Origin: Microvirga terrae
Lineage (GTDB): Bacteria; Pseudomonadota; Alphaproteobacteria; Rhizobiales; Beijerinckiaceae
DNA length: 64,000 bases
Assembly: GCF_013307435.2 (NCBI RefSeq)
Contig: NZ_CP102845.1
Coordinates: 1,860,001 to 1,924,000 of the forward strand
Reading direction: 5' to 3'
A model generated the notes under the pieces. The model made no database searches and had not been told where the DNA came from. It saw only the letters and a list, made by a program, of their open reading frames with translations. The position numbers and the translations under genes are program-made. Shown in pieces: positions 1 through 9,011 of this stretch (positions are counted from its first letter, which is position 1; every line of letters begins with the position of its first letter).

Positions 1-1
1 G

Positions 2-421
2 GCCGGCTGCAAGGTCAACCTCGTGGGCTCGCGCCGCCTTGCGGGGTTTGCCGAGGCGGAGCTTGCGGGCAGTCCCGTCCCGGACGAGGATCTGCTGGAC
101 GAGCTTCGGCCCTGCTTCGTCGAGGATGCGGGTGGCCGGACCGACGTGGTAGCGCTGAGCTGCACCCATTATCCGCTGCTCCTCCCGCGCTTCCAGTCCC
201 TGGCGCCCTGGCCGGTGACGTGGATCGACCCGGCTCCAGCCATCGCCCGCCGGGTGGCCCAGCTGATCGGCGAGCCGGTTCCCGGCCACGAGGCCGACGA
301 GAACGAGACCGTGGCCGTGTTCACGAGCGGAGCCGGAATAGGCACGGCGCTCCGCAGGTCCCTGCAGGGCAAAGGCCTGCCGCTGGTGGTCATCGAGGAA
401 ATGCCGCTGCTCGTGGGCTGA
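2..421 (+). CDS. murI: Glutamate racemase, C-terminal part (cut by window start)
   Basis: The reading frame is open from the first bases, so the gene starts upstream of the window; about 139 C-terminal residues are visible. The segment LSCTHYPLLLP is the second-cysteine signature of the Asp/Glu racemase family, in which two cysteines interconvert L- and D-glutamate. D-glutamate is a precursor of the peptidoglycan stem peptide, so this is a cytoplasmic cell-wall enzyme. It is followed by the rpsD promoter. Assignment to MurI rather than another Asp/Glu racemase rests on this motif and the overall C-terminal sequence. Confidence 0.93.
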   Translation, partial: AGCKVNLVGSRRLAGFAEAELAGSPVPDEDLLDELRPCFVEDAGGRTDVVALSCTHYPLLLPRFQSLAPWPVTWIDPAPAIARRVAQLIGEPVPGHEADENETVAVFTSGAGIGTALRRSLQGKGLPLVVIEEMPLLVG

Positions 422-441
422 CACGACGGGCTCATCTCCGG

Positions 442-470
442 TTGACTTTCTGGCTGTTCCCGCCTAAATG
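442..470 (+). promoter_or_regulatory. Sigma-70-type promoter for rpsD with a folded leader
   Basis: TTGACT (442-447), a 17-base spacer and TAAATG (465-470) form a near-consensus housekeeping promoter. It would give a leader of about 160 bases before rpsD. The leader contains an imperfect hairpin around 547-591 (arms CCCATCCCTCGAG and CTCGGGAATGATGGG). In other bacteria S4 represses its own mRNA, so the leader could be a control site, but that is inference. Confidence 0.6.
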
Positions 471-638
471 CGTCCCGTTCACGCGGTCCTCATGGGCCGC
501 GTAACTTTTTACGCTCCCGTGGCCCGGCTCCGGTCGGCCTGTCGTCCCATCCCTCGAGACAGCCCTTTGGGCCTCCTCGGGAATGATGGGAAGAGGAGGG
601 CGCGTTCCTCGCAAATTCGACAACACAGAGGAACAGCG

Positions 639-1256
639 ATGTCGAAGCGCATTCAGGCCAAGCACAAGCTTGACCGCCGCATGGGTCAGAATATCTGGGG
701 CCGCCCGAAGAGCCCTGTGAATCGCCGCGAATATGGTCCGGGCCAGCACGGCCAGCGCCGTAAAGGCAAGATGTCCGACTTCGGCACGCAGCTGCGCGCC
801 AAGCAGAAGCTCAAGGGCTACTACGCCAACATCACCGAGAAGCAGTTCCGCCGCTACTACGCGGAGGCGATCCGCCTGAAGGGCGACTCCGGTGAGAACC
901 TGGTGGGCCTGCTCGAGCGCCGTCTCGACGCGGTCGTGTACCGCGCGAAGTTCGTCGCGACCCCGTTCGCTGCCCGTCAGTTCGTCAACCATGGTCACGT
1001 GAAGGTCAACGGCCGCCGCGTGAACATCCCGAGCTATCAGGTGAAGGCCGGCGACGTGATCGAGGTGAAGGACAAGTCCAAGCAGCTCGAAGTCGTCGTC
1101 GTGGCGAGCCAGCTCGCCGAGCGCGACGTTCCGGACTACATCGAGGTCGATCACTCCAAGATGACGGCTCGCGTAACGCGCATTCCGACTCTGTCGGAAG
1201 TGCCGTACCCGGTCCAGATGGAACCGAACCTCGTGATCGAGTTCTACTCGCGCTAA
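639..1256 (+). CDS. rpsD: 30S ribosomal protein S4
   Basis: The protein has 205 residues, the usual S4 length. It begins [16 protein letters not shown], lacking the zinc-cysteine set of some S4 proteins, and has the S4 RNA-binding domain in the second half ([11 protein letters not shown], then [19 protein letters not shown]). It binds 16S rRNA early in small-subunit assembly. The ATG at 639 is preceded by a GAGGAACA ribosome binding site. The frame is open further upstream, but those residues do not match S4. It stands alone, with its own promoter and terminator, as is usual in this group. Confidence 0.98.
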   Translation: MSKRIQAKHKLDRRMGQNIWGRPKSPVNRREYGPGQHGQRRKGKMSDFGTQLRAKQKLKGYYANITEKQFRRYYAEAIRLKGDSGENLVGLLERRLDAVVYRAKFVATPFAARQFVNHGHVKVNGRRVNIPSYQVKAGDVIEVKDKSKQLEVVVVASQLAERDVPDYIEVDHSKMTARVTRIPTLSEVPYPVQMEPNLVIEFYSR

Positions 1257-1281
1257 TCCGCGAAAGCCGGTTAGAAATCAG

Positions 1282-1307
1282 AAAGGCCGCCCTGTGGGCG
1301 GCCTTTT
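1282..1307 (+). terminator. Rho-independent terminator of rpsD
   Basis: AAAGGCCGCCC, a three-base loop and GGGCGGCCTTTTT form a strong GC-rich hairpin with a T run just after the rpsD stop codon. Confidence 0.9.
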
Positions 1308-1319
1308 TGTCGTCCGGGC

Positions 1320-1895
1320 CTATTGCTGAACCGGACCGCGCGGCCCGCCCTGATGCATGCCCATCCGGTGATGGTCACGGTCGTGACCCCGACGTCCTCC
1401 GCGGTCGGCCCAGCGCGGTCCGTCGATGTCGATCGCCTCCCGCATGAGGCGCGGCGCAATCCGCTTCTGATCTTCGCTGAAGCTGTCCCAGAGCGGTCGC
1501 AGGGCGGCGGTGGCCGCAGCCGAGCGCTGCGCGCCCTCGGTCCTCATGGTGCTGCGCCGCTCGAGACGCTGCATGAAATCCATGGACTGGCGCTGTTCGC
1601 GGGTCGGGCGCTGCTCGAAGCGTGAGTAACGCTCGGTGGCCGAGGAGCGGATTGCCGTCTCGACAGGGGCCCAGAGCCTCTCCTGGTCGGCGGAGAGCTT
1701 CAGCCCGGCCTTGATGGAGGCGATACGGGCATCCACGAGCCGGTTGAAGTCGTCCTGGCTCATGCGGGGACGGCGGTCCTGCCGGCCCTGATCCTGCGAC
1801 GCCGGCGCGTTCGGCGCAGGACTCTGCTGCGCGATCGCATAGGTGCCTGTGCCGGCCAGCAGGGCAGCAAGAGCAATGGTGGCGATGGTCTTCAT
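1320..1895 (-). CDS. Periplasmic Spy/CpxP-like (LTXXQ-motif) protein
   Basis: This 191-residue protein starts with a signal peptide (MKTIATIALAALLAG...AIAQQ) likely cut after residues 20-22. The rest is hydrophilic, Arg/Gln/Met-rich and helical, with the repeating pattern LSADQERLW and FSEDQKRIAPRL typical of the Spy/CpxP family. Family members are periplasmic, ATP-independent chaperones or sensor partners in envelope stress. The tail is rich in Gly, His and Arg and could bind metal, which is speculative. It converges on rpsD. Confidence 0.75.
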   Translation of the reverse strand: MKTIATIALAALLAGTGTYAIAQQSPAPNAPASQDQGRQDRRPRMSQDDFNRLVDARIASIKAGLKLSADQERLWAPVETAIRSSATERYSRFEQRPTREQRQSMDFMQRLERRSTMRTEGAQRSAAATAALRPLWDSFSEDQKRIAPRLMREAIDIDGPRWADRGGRRGHDRDHHRMGMHQGGPRGPVQQ

Positions 1896-1998
1896 GCGGA
1901 CATCCTCCGTAGTGGCGATAGGATTAGATTGCTCCGCTCCTGCTCTCGCTCAGGTGACCGCCGCATGAACTTTTCGTCATGTGGACAATGTGGGTTCG

Positions 1999-2550
1999 TC
2001 AGAGTCTTTTCAGGAACCCGGCGAAACGCATCAGGCCCTCGGGCCAGGGACCATGGCCGCTTTCCGTATTGACGTGGCCGGCATCGCCCGCGTCGACGAT
2101 CGCCGCCCCCCAGGCGTAGGCGATGTCTTCCGCCTTGGCATAGTCGCAATGGGGATCGGTCCTGCTGGCGACCAGAACGGACGGGAAAGGGAAGGGATCG
2201 CGCGGGATCGGCGCGAAGGCCCGGTCGATGGCCGGGATGAAGTCGGGTCTCTCCACGTCCGGCAGGCTGACCAGGAAGGCGCCGCGAGCCTTCCCGCCGG
2301 CGAGTTGCGGCGCCGCATGGGCGACCGCCAGCACCCCGAGGCTGTGCCCGACGAGCACCACCGGCTTCTCGGCCCGTTCCACATCGCGCACGATACGCTC
2401 GACCCAGGCATCCTTGTCGGGTGCGTCCCAGTTCTCCTGCTCGACGCGCCAGGCGGTCGAGAGCTGGCGCTCCCAGCGGCTCTGCCAATGGTCTTCGCCG
2501 GAATTCGTGTAGCCGGGAACGATGAGGATGTCGCAATCGGAGGTTTTCAT
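1999..2550 (-). CDS. RBBP9/YdeN-type alpha/beta hydrolase
   Basis: The protein has 183 residues, matching the small RBBP9/YdeN family of serine hydrolases. The early VPGYTNSGEDHWQ stretch, the nucleophile elbow GHSLG (Ser70), an acidic residue in SRTDPHC and a late His in DAGDAGHVN give a full Ser-Asp-His triad. Substrates in bacteria are unknown. It lies about 30 bp downstream of the cyclopropane synthase on the same strand and may be co-transcribed with it. Confidence 0.85.
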   Translation of the reverse strand: MKTSDCDILIVPGYTNSGEDHWQSRWERQLSTAWRVEQENWDAPDKDAWVERIVRDVERAEKPVVLVGHSLGVLAVAHAAPQLAGGKARGAFLVSLPDVERPDFIPAIDRAFAPIPRDPFPFPSVLVASRTDPHCDYAKAEDIAYAWGAAIVDAGDAGHVNTESGHGPWPEGLMRFAGFLKRL

Positions 2551-2581
2551 GCCATCGAGATAAAGACCCGCACAGGCTGGT

Positions 2582-3835
2582 TCAAGCGCTCCGCATCAAC
2601 TCCATGTTCTCCTCCGCCTCCTTCAGGGCGGCTTCGCGCTCAGCGATATAGTCGCGGGTGAGGGGCACCACGTCGTTGCGTCGCGCGAGCTGGAGCTGGA
2701 ACACCACGGCGTCCTGCCAACGGAAGGCGGATTCTGACATGGCGAGGTAGCACTCCCATATCCGGCAGAAGCGCTCGTCGTAAAGACGCATCACCTCCTC
2801 GCGATGGGCCATGAAGCGCTCGCGCCAGGCCTGAAGGGTATAGGCGTAGTGCAGGCGCAGGATCTCGACATCGGTCACGATCAGGCCAGCCCGCTCGATG
2901 GCGGGCATCATCTCCGACAGGACCGGCAGGTGGCCCCCCGGGAAGATGTACTTGGTGATCCACGGATTAGTCGGATAGGGCATGCCCGAGCGCCCGATGG
3001 TGTGGAGGAGCATGACCCCGTCCTCCTTGAGGAGTTTACGGCTCGCCTGGAAGTAGGCGTCGTAGGAGGCCACACCCACATGCTCGAACATCCCCACCGA
3101 GACGATTCGGTCGAACGACCCCTCGGTGGCCCGGTAGTCCTGGAGCTCGAAATGCACGCGATCCTGGAGGCACGCGGTGGCGGATCTTTTGCGCGACGCC
3201 TCCAACTGCTCCTGCGAGAGCGTGATGCCCTTTACCGACCCCGCTTCGGCCACCTGAGCCAGATAGAGGCCCATGCCGCCCCATCCCGAGCCGATGTCGA
3301 GGACGCTGTGGCCCGGATCGACCATCAGCTTGGCCGCGATGTGCCGCTTCTTGGCCATCTGAGCCTCCTCGAGGCTCGCGTCGGCATGGTCGAAATAGGC
3401 GCAGGAATACTGGCGGTCGCCGTCGAGGAAGAGGGAATAGAGCCGGCCGTCGAGATCGTAGTGATGGGCGACGTTACGTCTGGACCGGGCTGCATTGTTC
3501 TCGGCACGGCGCATCATGGCGGACCGAATCCGGCGCAATCGATGAAGAGGGAGCTCGTCGAGGGTACCGTGAGTGTCCTGAAGAAGAAGTTGGAGCAGGT
3601 CGAGGATGGTGCCCCGCTCGATGACGAGGCGGCCATCCACGAACAATTCGCCGAGCTTCAGCTCAGGATGCAGGCAGAGGGCCATTTGGGCAGCGAGGTC
3701 CGTGAACCGGATCGAGACGCGGGGCTCCGAGCCGTCGCCGAAGGTGGAAAGCCGGCCGCTGGCCGTGGTCATCTCGAGGGTGCCGTGTGTCACGGCCCGC
3801 GTGAAGGCAAGATCGAGAAGCTTCTCCGACAGCAT
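2582..3835 (-). CDS. cfa: Cyclopropane-fatty-acyl-phospholipid synthase family methyltransferase
   Basis: The 417-residue enzyme carries the SAM-binding motif VLDIGSGWGGMG (about residues 178-189) and the YSCAYF segment (about 143-148) characteristic of Cfa enzymes. These transfer the SAM methyl group as a methylene bridge onto unsaturated acyl chains of membrane phospholipids, usually in stationary phase or acid stress. The ATG at 3835 was chosen because the in-frame extension to 3937 runs through a dispersed repeat and does not look like Cfa. The N-terminal 90 residues are the usual Cfa helical domain. Confidence 0.93.
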   Translation of the reverse strand: MLSEKLLDLAFTRAVTHGTLEMTTASGRLSTFGDGSEPRVSIRFTDLAAQMALCLHPELKLGELFVDGRLVIERGTILDLLQLLLQDTHGTLDELPLHRLRRIRSAMMRRAENNAARSRRNVAHHYDLDGRLYSLFLDGDRQYSCAYFDHADASLEEAQMAKKRHIAAKLMVDPGHSVLDIGSGWGGMGLYLAQVAEAGSVKGITLSQEQLEASRKRSATACLQDRVHFELQDYRATEGSFDRIVSVGMFEHVGVASYDAYFQASRKLLKEDGVMLLHTIGRSGMPYPTNPWITKYIFPGGHLPVLSEMMPAIERAGLIVTDVEILRLHYAYTLQAWRERFMAHREEVMRLYDERFCRIWECYLAMSESAFRWQDAVVFQLQLARRNDVVPLTRDYIAEREAALKEAEENMELMRSA

Positions 3836-3863
3836 GGCAACAATCCCGCGCCGTTGATCTCTC

Positions 3864-3934
3864 AGCGCATCGTGCGGACCCAAAGGCCAGGTCGGCGAAA
3901 AGCTGCCCCGGTTTTCCGCCCCGGATGATGCGCT
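3864..3934. repeat. Degenerate copy of the GATGCGCT hairpin repeat (family 2)
   Basis: The stretch begins AGCGCATCGTGCGGACCC, contains GGTTTTCCGCC and ends GATGATGCGCT. These are the landmarks of the copies at 14.1, 31.3, 41.6 and 57.6 kb. It sits just upstream of the cyclopropane synthase start. Confidence 0.5.
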
Positions 3935-4046
3935 CACGAAGAGAGGGCTCGAACCCGCAAGGGGACGCCCGAGGTGGACGCCCCTATTTGGTCCGTCGCT
4001 CTACTGGGGATTGTTGCTCATTGTGGAAATATTTCCAGCCCCTGAG

Positions 4047-5360
4047 CTATGCGCCGCCTGCGCCGAAGACCCGCGCGAAGATCGTATCCACATGCTTGAA
4101 GTGGTAGGCGAGGTCGAAGCAGGTCTCGATCTCGTCCGCCGACAGGTACTTCGTCACGTCGGTATCGTTCTTGAGCAGGGTCAGGAAGTCGCCTTCGCCG
4201 CGCCAGACGGGCATTGCGTTGCGCTGGACCAGCCGATAGGCGTCCTCACGGGAAGCGCCCTTCTGCGTCAGGGCCAGGAGAACCCGCTGCGAGTGGACGA
4301 GGCCGCCGAGGCGGTCCAGGTTCTTCTGCATATTCTCCGGATAGACCACGAGCTTGTCGATGACGTTGGTGAGCCGCGCCAGGGCGAAATCCAGGGTCAC
4401 GGTGGCGTCGGGTCCGATCATGCGCTCGACGGACGAATGCGAGATGTCCCGCTCGTGCCAGAGCGCCACGTTCTCCATGGCCGGCATGGCATAGGCCCGG
4501 ACCATGCGGGCAAGCCCGGTGAGGTTCTCGGTGAGCACCGGGTTGCGCTTGTGCGGCATGGCGGACGAGCCCTTCTGGCCCGCCGAGAAGAACTCCTCCG
4601 CCTCCAGGACCTCGCTGCGCTGCAGGTGGCGGACCTCCGTGGCCAGGCGCTCGATGGAGGACGCGATCACGCCGAGCGTGGCAAAATAGATGGCGTGCCG
4701 GTCGCGGGGGATGACCTGGGTCGAGACCGGCTCGACCTGCAGGCCCATCTGCTCGGCCACGTATTCCTCGACGCTCGGGTCGATGTTGGCGAAGGTGCCC
4801 ACGGCGCCCGAGATGGCGCAGGTGGAGACCTCCCGCCTAGCCTCGATCAGCCGAACCTTGCAGCGCTCGAATTCCGCATAGGCCTGGGCGAGCTTGAGCC
4901 CGAACGTGGTGGGCTCCGCATGGATTCCGTGGGACCGGCCGATGGTCGGTGTCATCTTGTGTTCGAAGGCCCGGCGCTTGATGGCGGCGAGCAGCTCGTC
5001 GAGGTCGCGGAGCAGCAGGTCGGAGGCGCGGGAGAGCTGCACGTTGAAGGTGGTGTCGAGCACGTCGGAGGAGGTCATGCCCTGGTGGACGAAGCGGGCT
5101 TCGGGTCCGACGATCTCCGCCAGATGCGTGAGGAACGCGATGACGTCGTGCTTGACCTCGCGCTCGATCGCGTCGATCCGCTCCACGTCGAACGTGGCCT
5201 TGGAGCCCTTCTGCCAGACCGTTTCCGCCGCGTCCTTCGGCACGACGCCGAGATTGGCCAGAGCCGTGGTGGCATGGGCCTCGATCTCGAACCAGATGCG
5301 GAACTTGGTCTCCGGCGACCAGATGGCCACCATCTCGGGACGGCTGTAACGGGGGATCAC
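4047..5360 (-). CDS. purB: Adenylosuccinate lyase
   Basis: At 437 residues it has the normal length for the short PurB type. It contains the fumarase/aspartase signature SSAMPHKRNP (265-274) and the conserved GRSHGIHAEP (141-150) holding a catalytic histidine. PurB acts twice in purine synthesis: it releases fumarate from SAICAR and from adenylosuccinate. The start MIPRYSRPEM is typical. It is a single gene here with no other pur genes nearby. Confidence 0.98.
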   Translation of the reverse strand: MIPRYSRPEMVAIWSPETKFRIWFEIEAHATTALANLGVVPKDAAETVWQKGSKATFDVERIDAIEREVKHDVIAFLTHLAEIVGPEARFVHQGMTSSDVLDTTFNVQLSRASDLLLRDLDELLAAIKRRAFEHKMTPTIGRSHGIHAEPTTFGLKLAQAYAEFERCKVRLIEARREVSTCAISGAVGTFANIDPSVEEYVAEQMGLQVEPVSTQVIPRDRHAIYFATLGVIASSIERLATEVRHLQRSEVLEAEEFFSAGQKGSSAMPHKRNPVLTENLTGLARMVRAYAMPAMENVALWHERDISHSSVERMIGPDATVTLDFALARLTNVIDKLVVYPENMQKNLDRLGGLVHSQRVLLALTQKGASREDAYRLVQRNAMPVWRGEGDFLTLLKNDTDVTKYLSADEIETCFDLAYHFKHVDTIFARVFGAGGA

Positions 5361-5570
5361 AAATCTTCTCCTGCCTGCGGGCGCCGCACCCCTTCAAGAG
5401 CCTTGGAGGGGCAGTGGCAGCCGGGTTGGCTCGAATGGTCGGATCGAGGCTGACGATCGTTGCCTGATCGCTATTGGATGCCTGTCTCGAATTCAAGCGC
5501 ATTCACACCGAAGATCCTCGCTCCGCGGGGTGCCAACCTGATCGGAGCTTGACCTCGTCTTGAATTCGCC

Positions 5571-5607
5571 TCAAACGCTTGTTTGAAAATCATACAGACG
5601 TTTTAAT
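5571..5607 (+). promoter_or_regulatory. Candidate TetR operator overlapping a promoter
   Basis: TCAAAC-GCTT-GTTTGA (5571-5586) is an inverted repeat with the CAAACG/TTGTTTG look of many AcrR/CecR-type TetR operators. A possible -35 TTGTTT (5579-5584) lies inside it, followed by a 17-base spacer and TTTAAT (5602-5607). A repressor bound here would block transcription of the two-gene unit whose second gene is a TetR regulator. Confidence 0.5.
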
Positions 5608-5624
5608 TCAGATGAGGAGCCCGT

Positions 5625-6248
5625 ATGCGTGCCGCTTTCAAAGGGATCATCGGCAAGGCTGCTGAGACTGGTGGAAAGCTCGTCTTGCAGATTACCGTCT
5701 CCGTGACCGCAACGGTCTGCGTCGCCGCGATCACGAACACTTATCTGGGCCTTGGAAGGAATGAGGAGGCCGCGGCCCCCCAGGCCCTGGCAAGCGCTGA
5801 ACCGCATCACGTCGCAAGCCTCCTAAATGCGAATTTCATTGCGGACGGCTTCCGGGCGCGCGTCGCCAGCGTTGACGAGTTCGCGGCCGTCTTCGGGCCG
5901 ACCGACGACCTCCCGTACTCGCCTCCGCTTGCACGCGAATGGTCGAACGAAACGGTTGCCCTGAAGTCGGACAACCCCGTTCAAGCAACGCCTCGCCAAG
6001 TTGTTGCCTCCGCCTGCCTCGACGCGTGCAGCCATCTTCCGGCAATCGGCATCCTTCCTCCGGCTCGCCCGGTCGTCGCTCAGGCGGCGCAAGCAGCGCA
6101 GGCCGCCGTGTCCTCTGCAGAGGTCTCCGAGGGCCGGTCGATCGAGATTCTGGGCGTCTCCCTTCCGAGCCTCGTCCCGTTGCCCGGGCGGATCCTCACG
6201 ACCGTTACGTCCTGGGGCGGTTCCGTGGCCGACCTCGTGCTGAGATGA
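5625..6248 (+). CDS. Uncharacterised membrane-anchored protein co-transcribed with a TetR regulator
   Basis: I do not recognise this 207-residue protein. One hydrophobic segment spans about residues 18-41 (LVLQITVSVTATVCVAAIT), with little before it and a long Ala/Pro-rich stretch after it. This suggests a single-span protein with most of its mass outside the cytoplasm. A GAGGAG ribosome binding site precedes the ATG. Its TGA overlaps the ATG of the TetR gene (ATGA), so the two are translationally coupled. Co-regulation by the downstream TetR protein is inferred from this and the operator-like palindrome. Confidence 0.75.
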   Translation: MRAAFKGIIGKAAETGGKLVLQITVSVTATVCVAAITNTYLGLGRNEEAAAPQALASAEPHHVASLLNANFIADGFRARVASVDEFAAVFGPTDDLPYSPPLAREWSNETVALKSDNPVQATPRQVVASACLDACSHLPAIGILPPARPVVAQAAQAAQAAVSSAEVSEGRSIEILGVSLPSLVPLPGRILTTVTSWGGSVADLVLR

Positions 6249-6871
6249 GCCGCGCCTCCGAACGGACCAGGGAGGCTCTGATCGAGGCCGCCGCCATCGT
6301 GTTCGCCGAGAAGGGTTACGAGGGTGGGTCGGTCCGCGACATCACCCGCAAGGCCGGCGCGAACCAGGCGGCGATCACCTATCACTTCGGCGGCAAGGAA
6401 GGCCTGTACCGGGAGGTGCTGCGCGTGGCCTTCGCGGCGCTGAAGGAATCAGACGTCCTGGATGCCGAGAGGCTGGATGTTCTGGAGCCGAGGGAGGCGC
6501 TGCGGCTCTTCGTGCGGCAGATGCTCCTGCCGCTCCTGAAGCGAACGGTCCTGGCCCGCTACATCCGGATTCTGAACTGGGAGATTCTGCAGCGGACGGA
6601 CATCTTCCAGGATCTGGCCATGGCGGAGAACGCCTCCCTGGTCACGTCCGCCGAGCGGCTGGTGCGGCGGTTCCTGGGCGAGGAAGCGAGCGCCGAGGAG
6701 GTGGCGGTGGCGAGCCTCTGGCTTCTGCATCAGGGCTTCATCTTCGTCCGAGACTACGAGTATCTCACCCGTCCGCCGCACAACCTGAAGGTCGACGAGA
6801 GCTTCGTCGACCGCTTGGCCGATTTCCTCACCCGCCTGCTCGCATCCGGGCTGGCGGGAGCAACGTCCTGA
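6245..6871 (+). CDS. TetR/AcrR family transcriptional regulator (CecR/CerR-like)
   Basis: This 208-residue regulator has the TetR helix-turn-helix at about residues 10-55 (LIEAAAIVFAEKGYEGGSV, then ITRKAGANQAAITYHFGGKE). The C-terminal ligand domain resembles the CecR/CerR (DUF1956) group. The ATG overlaps the stop of the preceding gene. Members usually repress their own operon and a transporter or enzyme set in response to small molecules. The operator-like TCAAACGCTTGTTTGA upstream of the pair fits autorepression. The ligand is unknown. Confidence 0.92.
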   Translation: MSRASERTREALIEAAAIVFAEKGYEGGSVRDITRKAGANQAAITYHFGGKEGLYREVLRVAFAALKESDVLDAERLDVLEPREALRLFVRQMLLPLLKRTVLARYIRILNWEILQRTDIFQDLAMAENASLVTSAERLVRRFLGEEASAEEVAVASLWLLHQGFIFVRDYEYLTRPPHNLKVDESFVDRLADFLTRLLASGLAGATS

Positions 6872-6886
6872 CCCGGCACGCTGGCC

Positions 6887-7558
6887 TCAGCGTGCCTTTG
6901 CGGCCGCCTCGCGGATGGCCGCCATGTTGGCCGCATAGGCGGAAGGACCACCCTTGAACGTGGCGGACCCGGCGACGAGCACATTGGCGCCGGCTTCGGC
7001 CACCAGGGGCGCCGTCTCGGGTGTCACGCCGCCGTCGATCTCGATGTCGATGTTCCGGTCGCCGACCATCTCCTTGATCCGCCGCAGCTTGGTGCAGACG
7101 GACGGGATGAAGGCCTGACCGCCGAAGCCGGGATTGACCGTCATCAGGAGGATCAGGTCCACATCGTCGATCACCGGCTCGATGGCCCGTTCGTGCGTGC
7201 CGGGGTTCAGAACGATGCCGGCCTTCTTGCCGAGGCTCCGGATGGTCTGCAGAGAGCGGTGCAGGTGCGGTCCCGCCTCGGCGTGGATGCTGATGATGTC
7301 CGCGCCCGCCTTGGCGAAGGCTTCGAGGTAAGGATCCACCGGCGCGATCATCAGGTGGACGTCGAAAGGCTTCGAGGTGTGCGGACGCAGCGCCTTCACC
7401 ACGTCGGGACCGATGGTGATGTTCGGCACGAAATGCCCGTCCATCACGTCGATGTGGATCCAGTCCGCACCGGAGGCGTCGATGGCGCGGATCTCCTCGC
7501 CGAGCTTCGAGAAATCGGAGGCCAGGATGGAGGGGGCGATGAGAAGGGGGCGTGTCAT
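6887..7558 (-). CDS. rpe: Ribulose-phosphate 3-epimerase
   Basis: The 223-residue TIM-barrel enzyme starts [16 protein letters not shown], typical of Rpe. It has the catalytic/metal-site segments [21 protein letters not shown] and [10 protein letters not shown], and ends with the phosphate-binding region [12 protein letters not shown]. It interconverts ribulose-5-phosphate and xylulose-5-phosphate in the pentose phosphate pathway. The start at 7558 was preferred because the 25-residue extension upstream is not Rpe-like. It converges on the TetR gene. Confidence 0.97.
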   Translation of the reverse strand: MTRPLLIAPSILASDFSKLGEEIRAIDASGADWIHIDVMDGHFVPNITIGPDVVKALRPHTSKPFDVHLMIAPVDPYLEAFAKAGADIISIHAEAGPHLHRSLQTIRSLGKKAGIVLNPGTHERAIEPVIDDVDLILLMTVNPGFGGQAFIPSVCTKLRRIKEMVGDRNIDIEIDGGVTPETAPLVAEAGANVLVAGSATFKGGPSAYAANMAAIREAAAKAR

Positions 7559-7769
7559 GCCGCGCCGGTAGCACGGGCGTTTTCCGGCCGCAACGGGGCA
7601 TCGCGCCACCGGTTCGAACCAATTGAAGACCACTTGGCTGGGGAGAGGCCCGGTTGCAGCAGGAATTCCATGGACGGCCTCGATCCAACGGGAGTAAAGA
7701 TGGCCTCGTCACAAGGATACGAACTCGCTGTCCGGGGCCGGACGCGACTTTGAACGGGGCAGAGCCTTC

Positions 7770-9011
7770 ATGCGTAAGGATGTGGTTGTTCTTGGGGCCG
7801 GGATCGTCGGCGTGTCGATTGCCGTCCATCTGCAGAAGCGCGGACGCTCGGTCCTGCTGGTCGACCGGCGCAAGCCCGGCGAGGAGACCTCCTTCGGCAA
7901 TGCCGGCCTGATCCAGCGCGAGGGCGTCTACCCCTACGGCTTTCCGCACGATTTCGGCGCCCTGCTGCGCTATGCCCTCAACAACACCATCGACGCCCAT
8001 TACCACTGGGCGGCGATCCCCAAGCTCGCGCCGTTCCTGTGGCAGTACTGGATGCATTCGCGTCCCGCCCAGCACAAGGCGATCGCCCGGATGTATGCGC
8101 CGCTCATCGAGCGCAGCGTCACCGAGCATATGGCGCTGGCCGAGGAATCCGGCTCCACGCACCTGATCCGCCCGACCGGCTGGATGAAGGTGTTCCGGGA
8201 CGAGAAGAGCCGCGACGAGCAGTTCAAGGACGCGGAAGAGGTCAAGCGCGATTTCGGCGTCAACTTCGATGCGCTCGACACCCGGGCCGTCGCCGAGCGG
8301 GAGCCGCATCTCAAGGTGGAGACGAAGGGCGGCATCCACTGGACCGATCCGGCCTCGGTGTCCGATCCTCACATGCTGACCATGGGATATGTCGGACTGT
8401 TCGAGCGTCTCGGAGGCGAGCTCGCCTCCGGGGATGCCCGGACGCTGGAGGAAACGCCGACCGGCTGGCGCATCCAGACCGAGAAGGGGCCCGTGGACGC
8501 CGACACCGTGGTCATCGCCCTGGGTGCCTGGGCGGACGTGGTGACGACGAAGCTCGGATACGATCTGCCCCTGGCGGTCAAGCGCGGCTACCACATGCAC
8601 TACAAGCCCGAGGGCAATGCGGTGCTCAACCGGCCGACCCTGGATTTCGACCGGGGCTATTTCCTCGCCCCCATGTCGAAGGGTGTCCGCCTCACCACGG
8701 GCGCCGAATTCGCCAACCGCGACGCGCCGAAGACCCCGGTCCAGCTCCAGCGTGCCGAGCCGATCGCGCGCGACTTCTTTCCCCTGGGCGAGCGGGTCGA
8801 TCCGGAACCGTGGATGGGCATGCGGCCCTGCACGCCGGACATGATGCCGATCATCGGTCCCGCCCCGAAGCACAAGAACCTGTGGTTCGGCTTCGGACAC
8901 GCCCATCACGGCCTGACCCTCGGGCCGGTCACTGGCCGCCTGCTGGCCGAGATGATCACCGGCGAGACCCCGGTGGTCGATCCGAAGCCCTACCGGGCAG
9001 AGCGGTTCTAG
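7770..9011 (+). CDS. FAD-dependent oxidoreductase, DadA-like (D-amino-acid dehydrogenase family)
   Basis: The 413-residue protein opens with the dinucleotide-binding fold VVVLGAGIVGVSIAVHL (5-21) and follows the DAO fold, including SFGNAGLIQ near residue 40 and the C-terminal GFGHAHHGLTLGPVTG segment that closes the FAD site. Relatives oxidise D-amino acids or other secondary amines and pass electrons to the respiratory chain. The true substrate is open. Its TAG stop overlaps the stop of the convergent P1 peptidase gene. Confidence 0.88.
   Translation: MRKDVVVLGAGIVGVSIAVHLQKRGRSVLLVDRRKPGEETSFGNAGLIQREGVYPYGFPHDFGALLRYALNNTIDAHYHWAAIPKLAPFLWQYWMHSRPAQHKAIARMYAPLIERSVTEHMALAEESGSTHLIRPTGWMKVFRDEKSRDEQFKDAEEVKRDFGVNFDALDTRAVAEREPHLKVETKGGIHWTDPASVSDPHMLTMGYVGLFERLGGELASGDARTLEETPTGWRIQTEKGPVDADTVVIALGAWADVVTTKLGYDLPLAVKRGYHMHYKPEGNAVLNRPTLDFDRGYFLAPMSKGVRLTTGAEFANRDAPKTPVQLQRAEPIARDFFPLGERVDPEPWMGMRPCTPDMMPIIGPAPKHKNLWFGFGHAHHGLTLGPVTGRLLAEMITGETPVVDPKPYRAERF

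Noticed and set aside
3938..3990. tRNA-like T loop (GGGTTCGAGCC on the minus strand) upstream of the cyclopropane synthase
   Set aside because: The stem does not pair and no acceptor or anticodon arm could be found.
6828..8909. A very long minus-strand open frame (693 codons) across rpe and the DadA-like gene
   Set aside because: Its first two thirds is the antisense of the oxidoreductase and the rest is an out-of-frame shadow of rpe. Composition is typical of shadow frames in GC-rich DNA.
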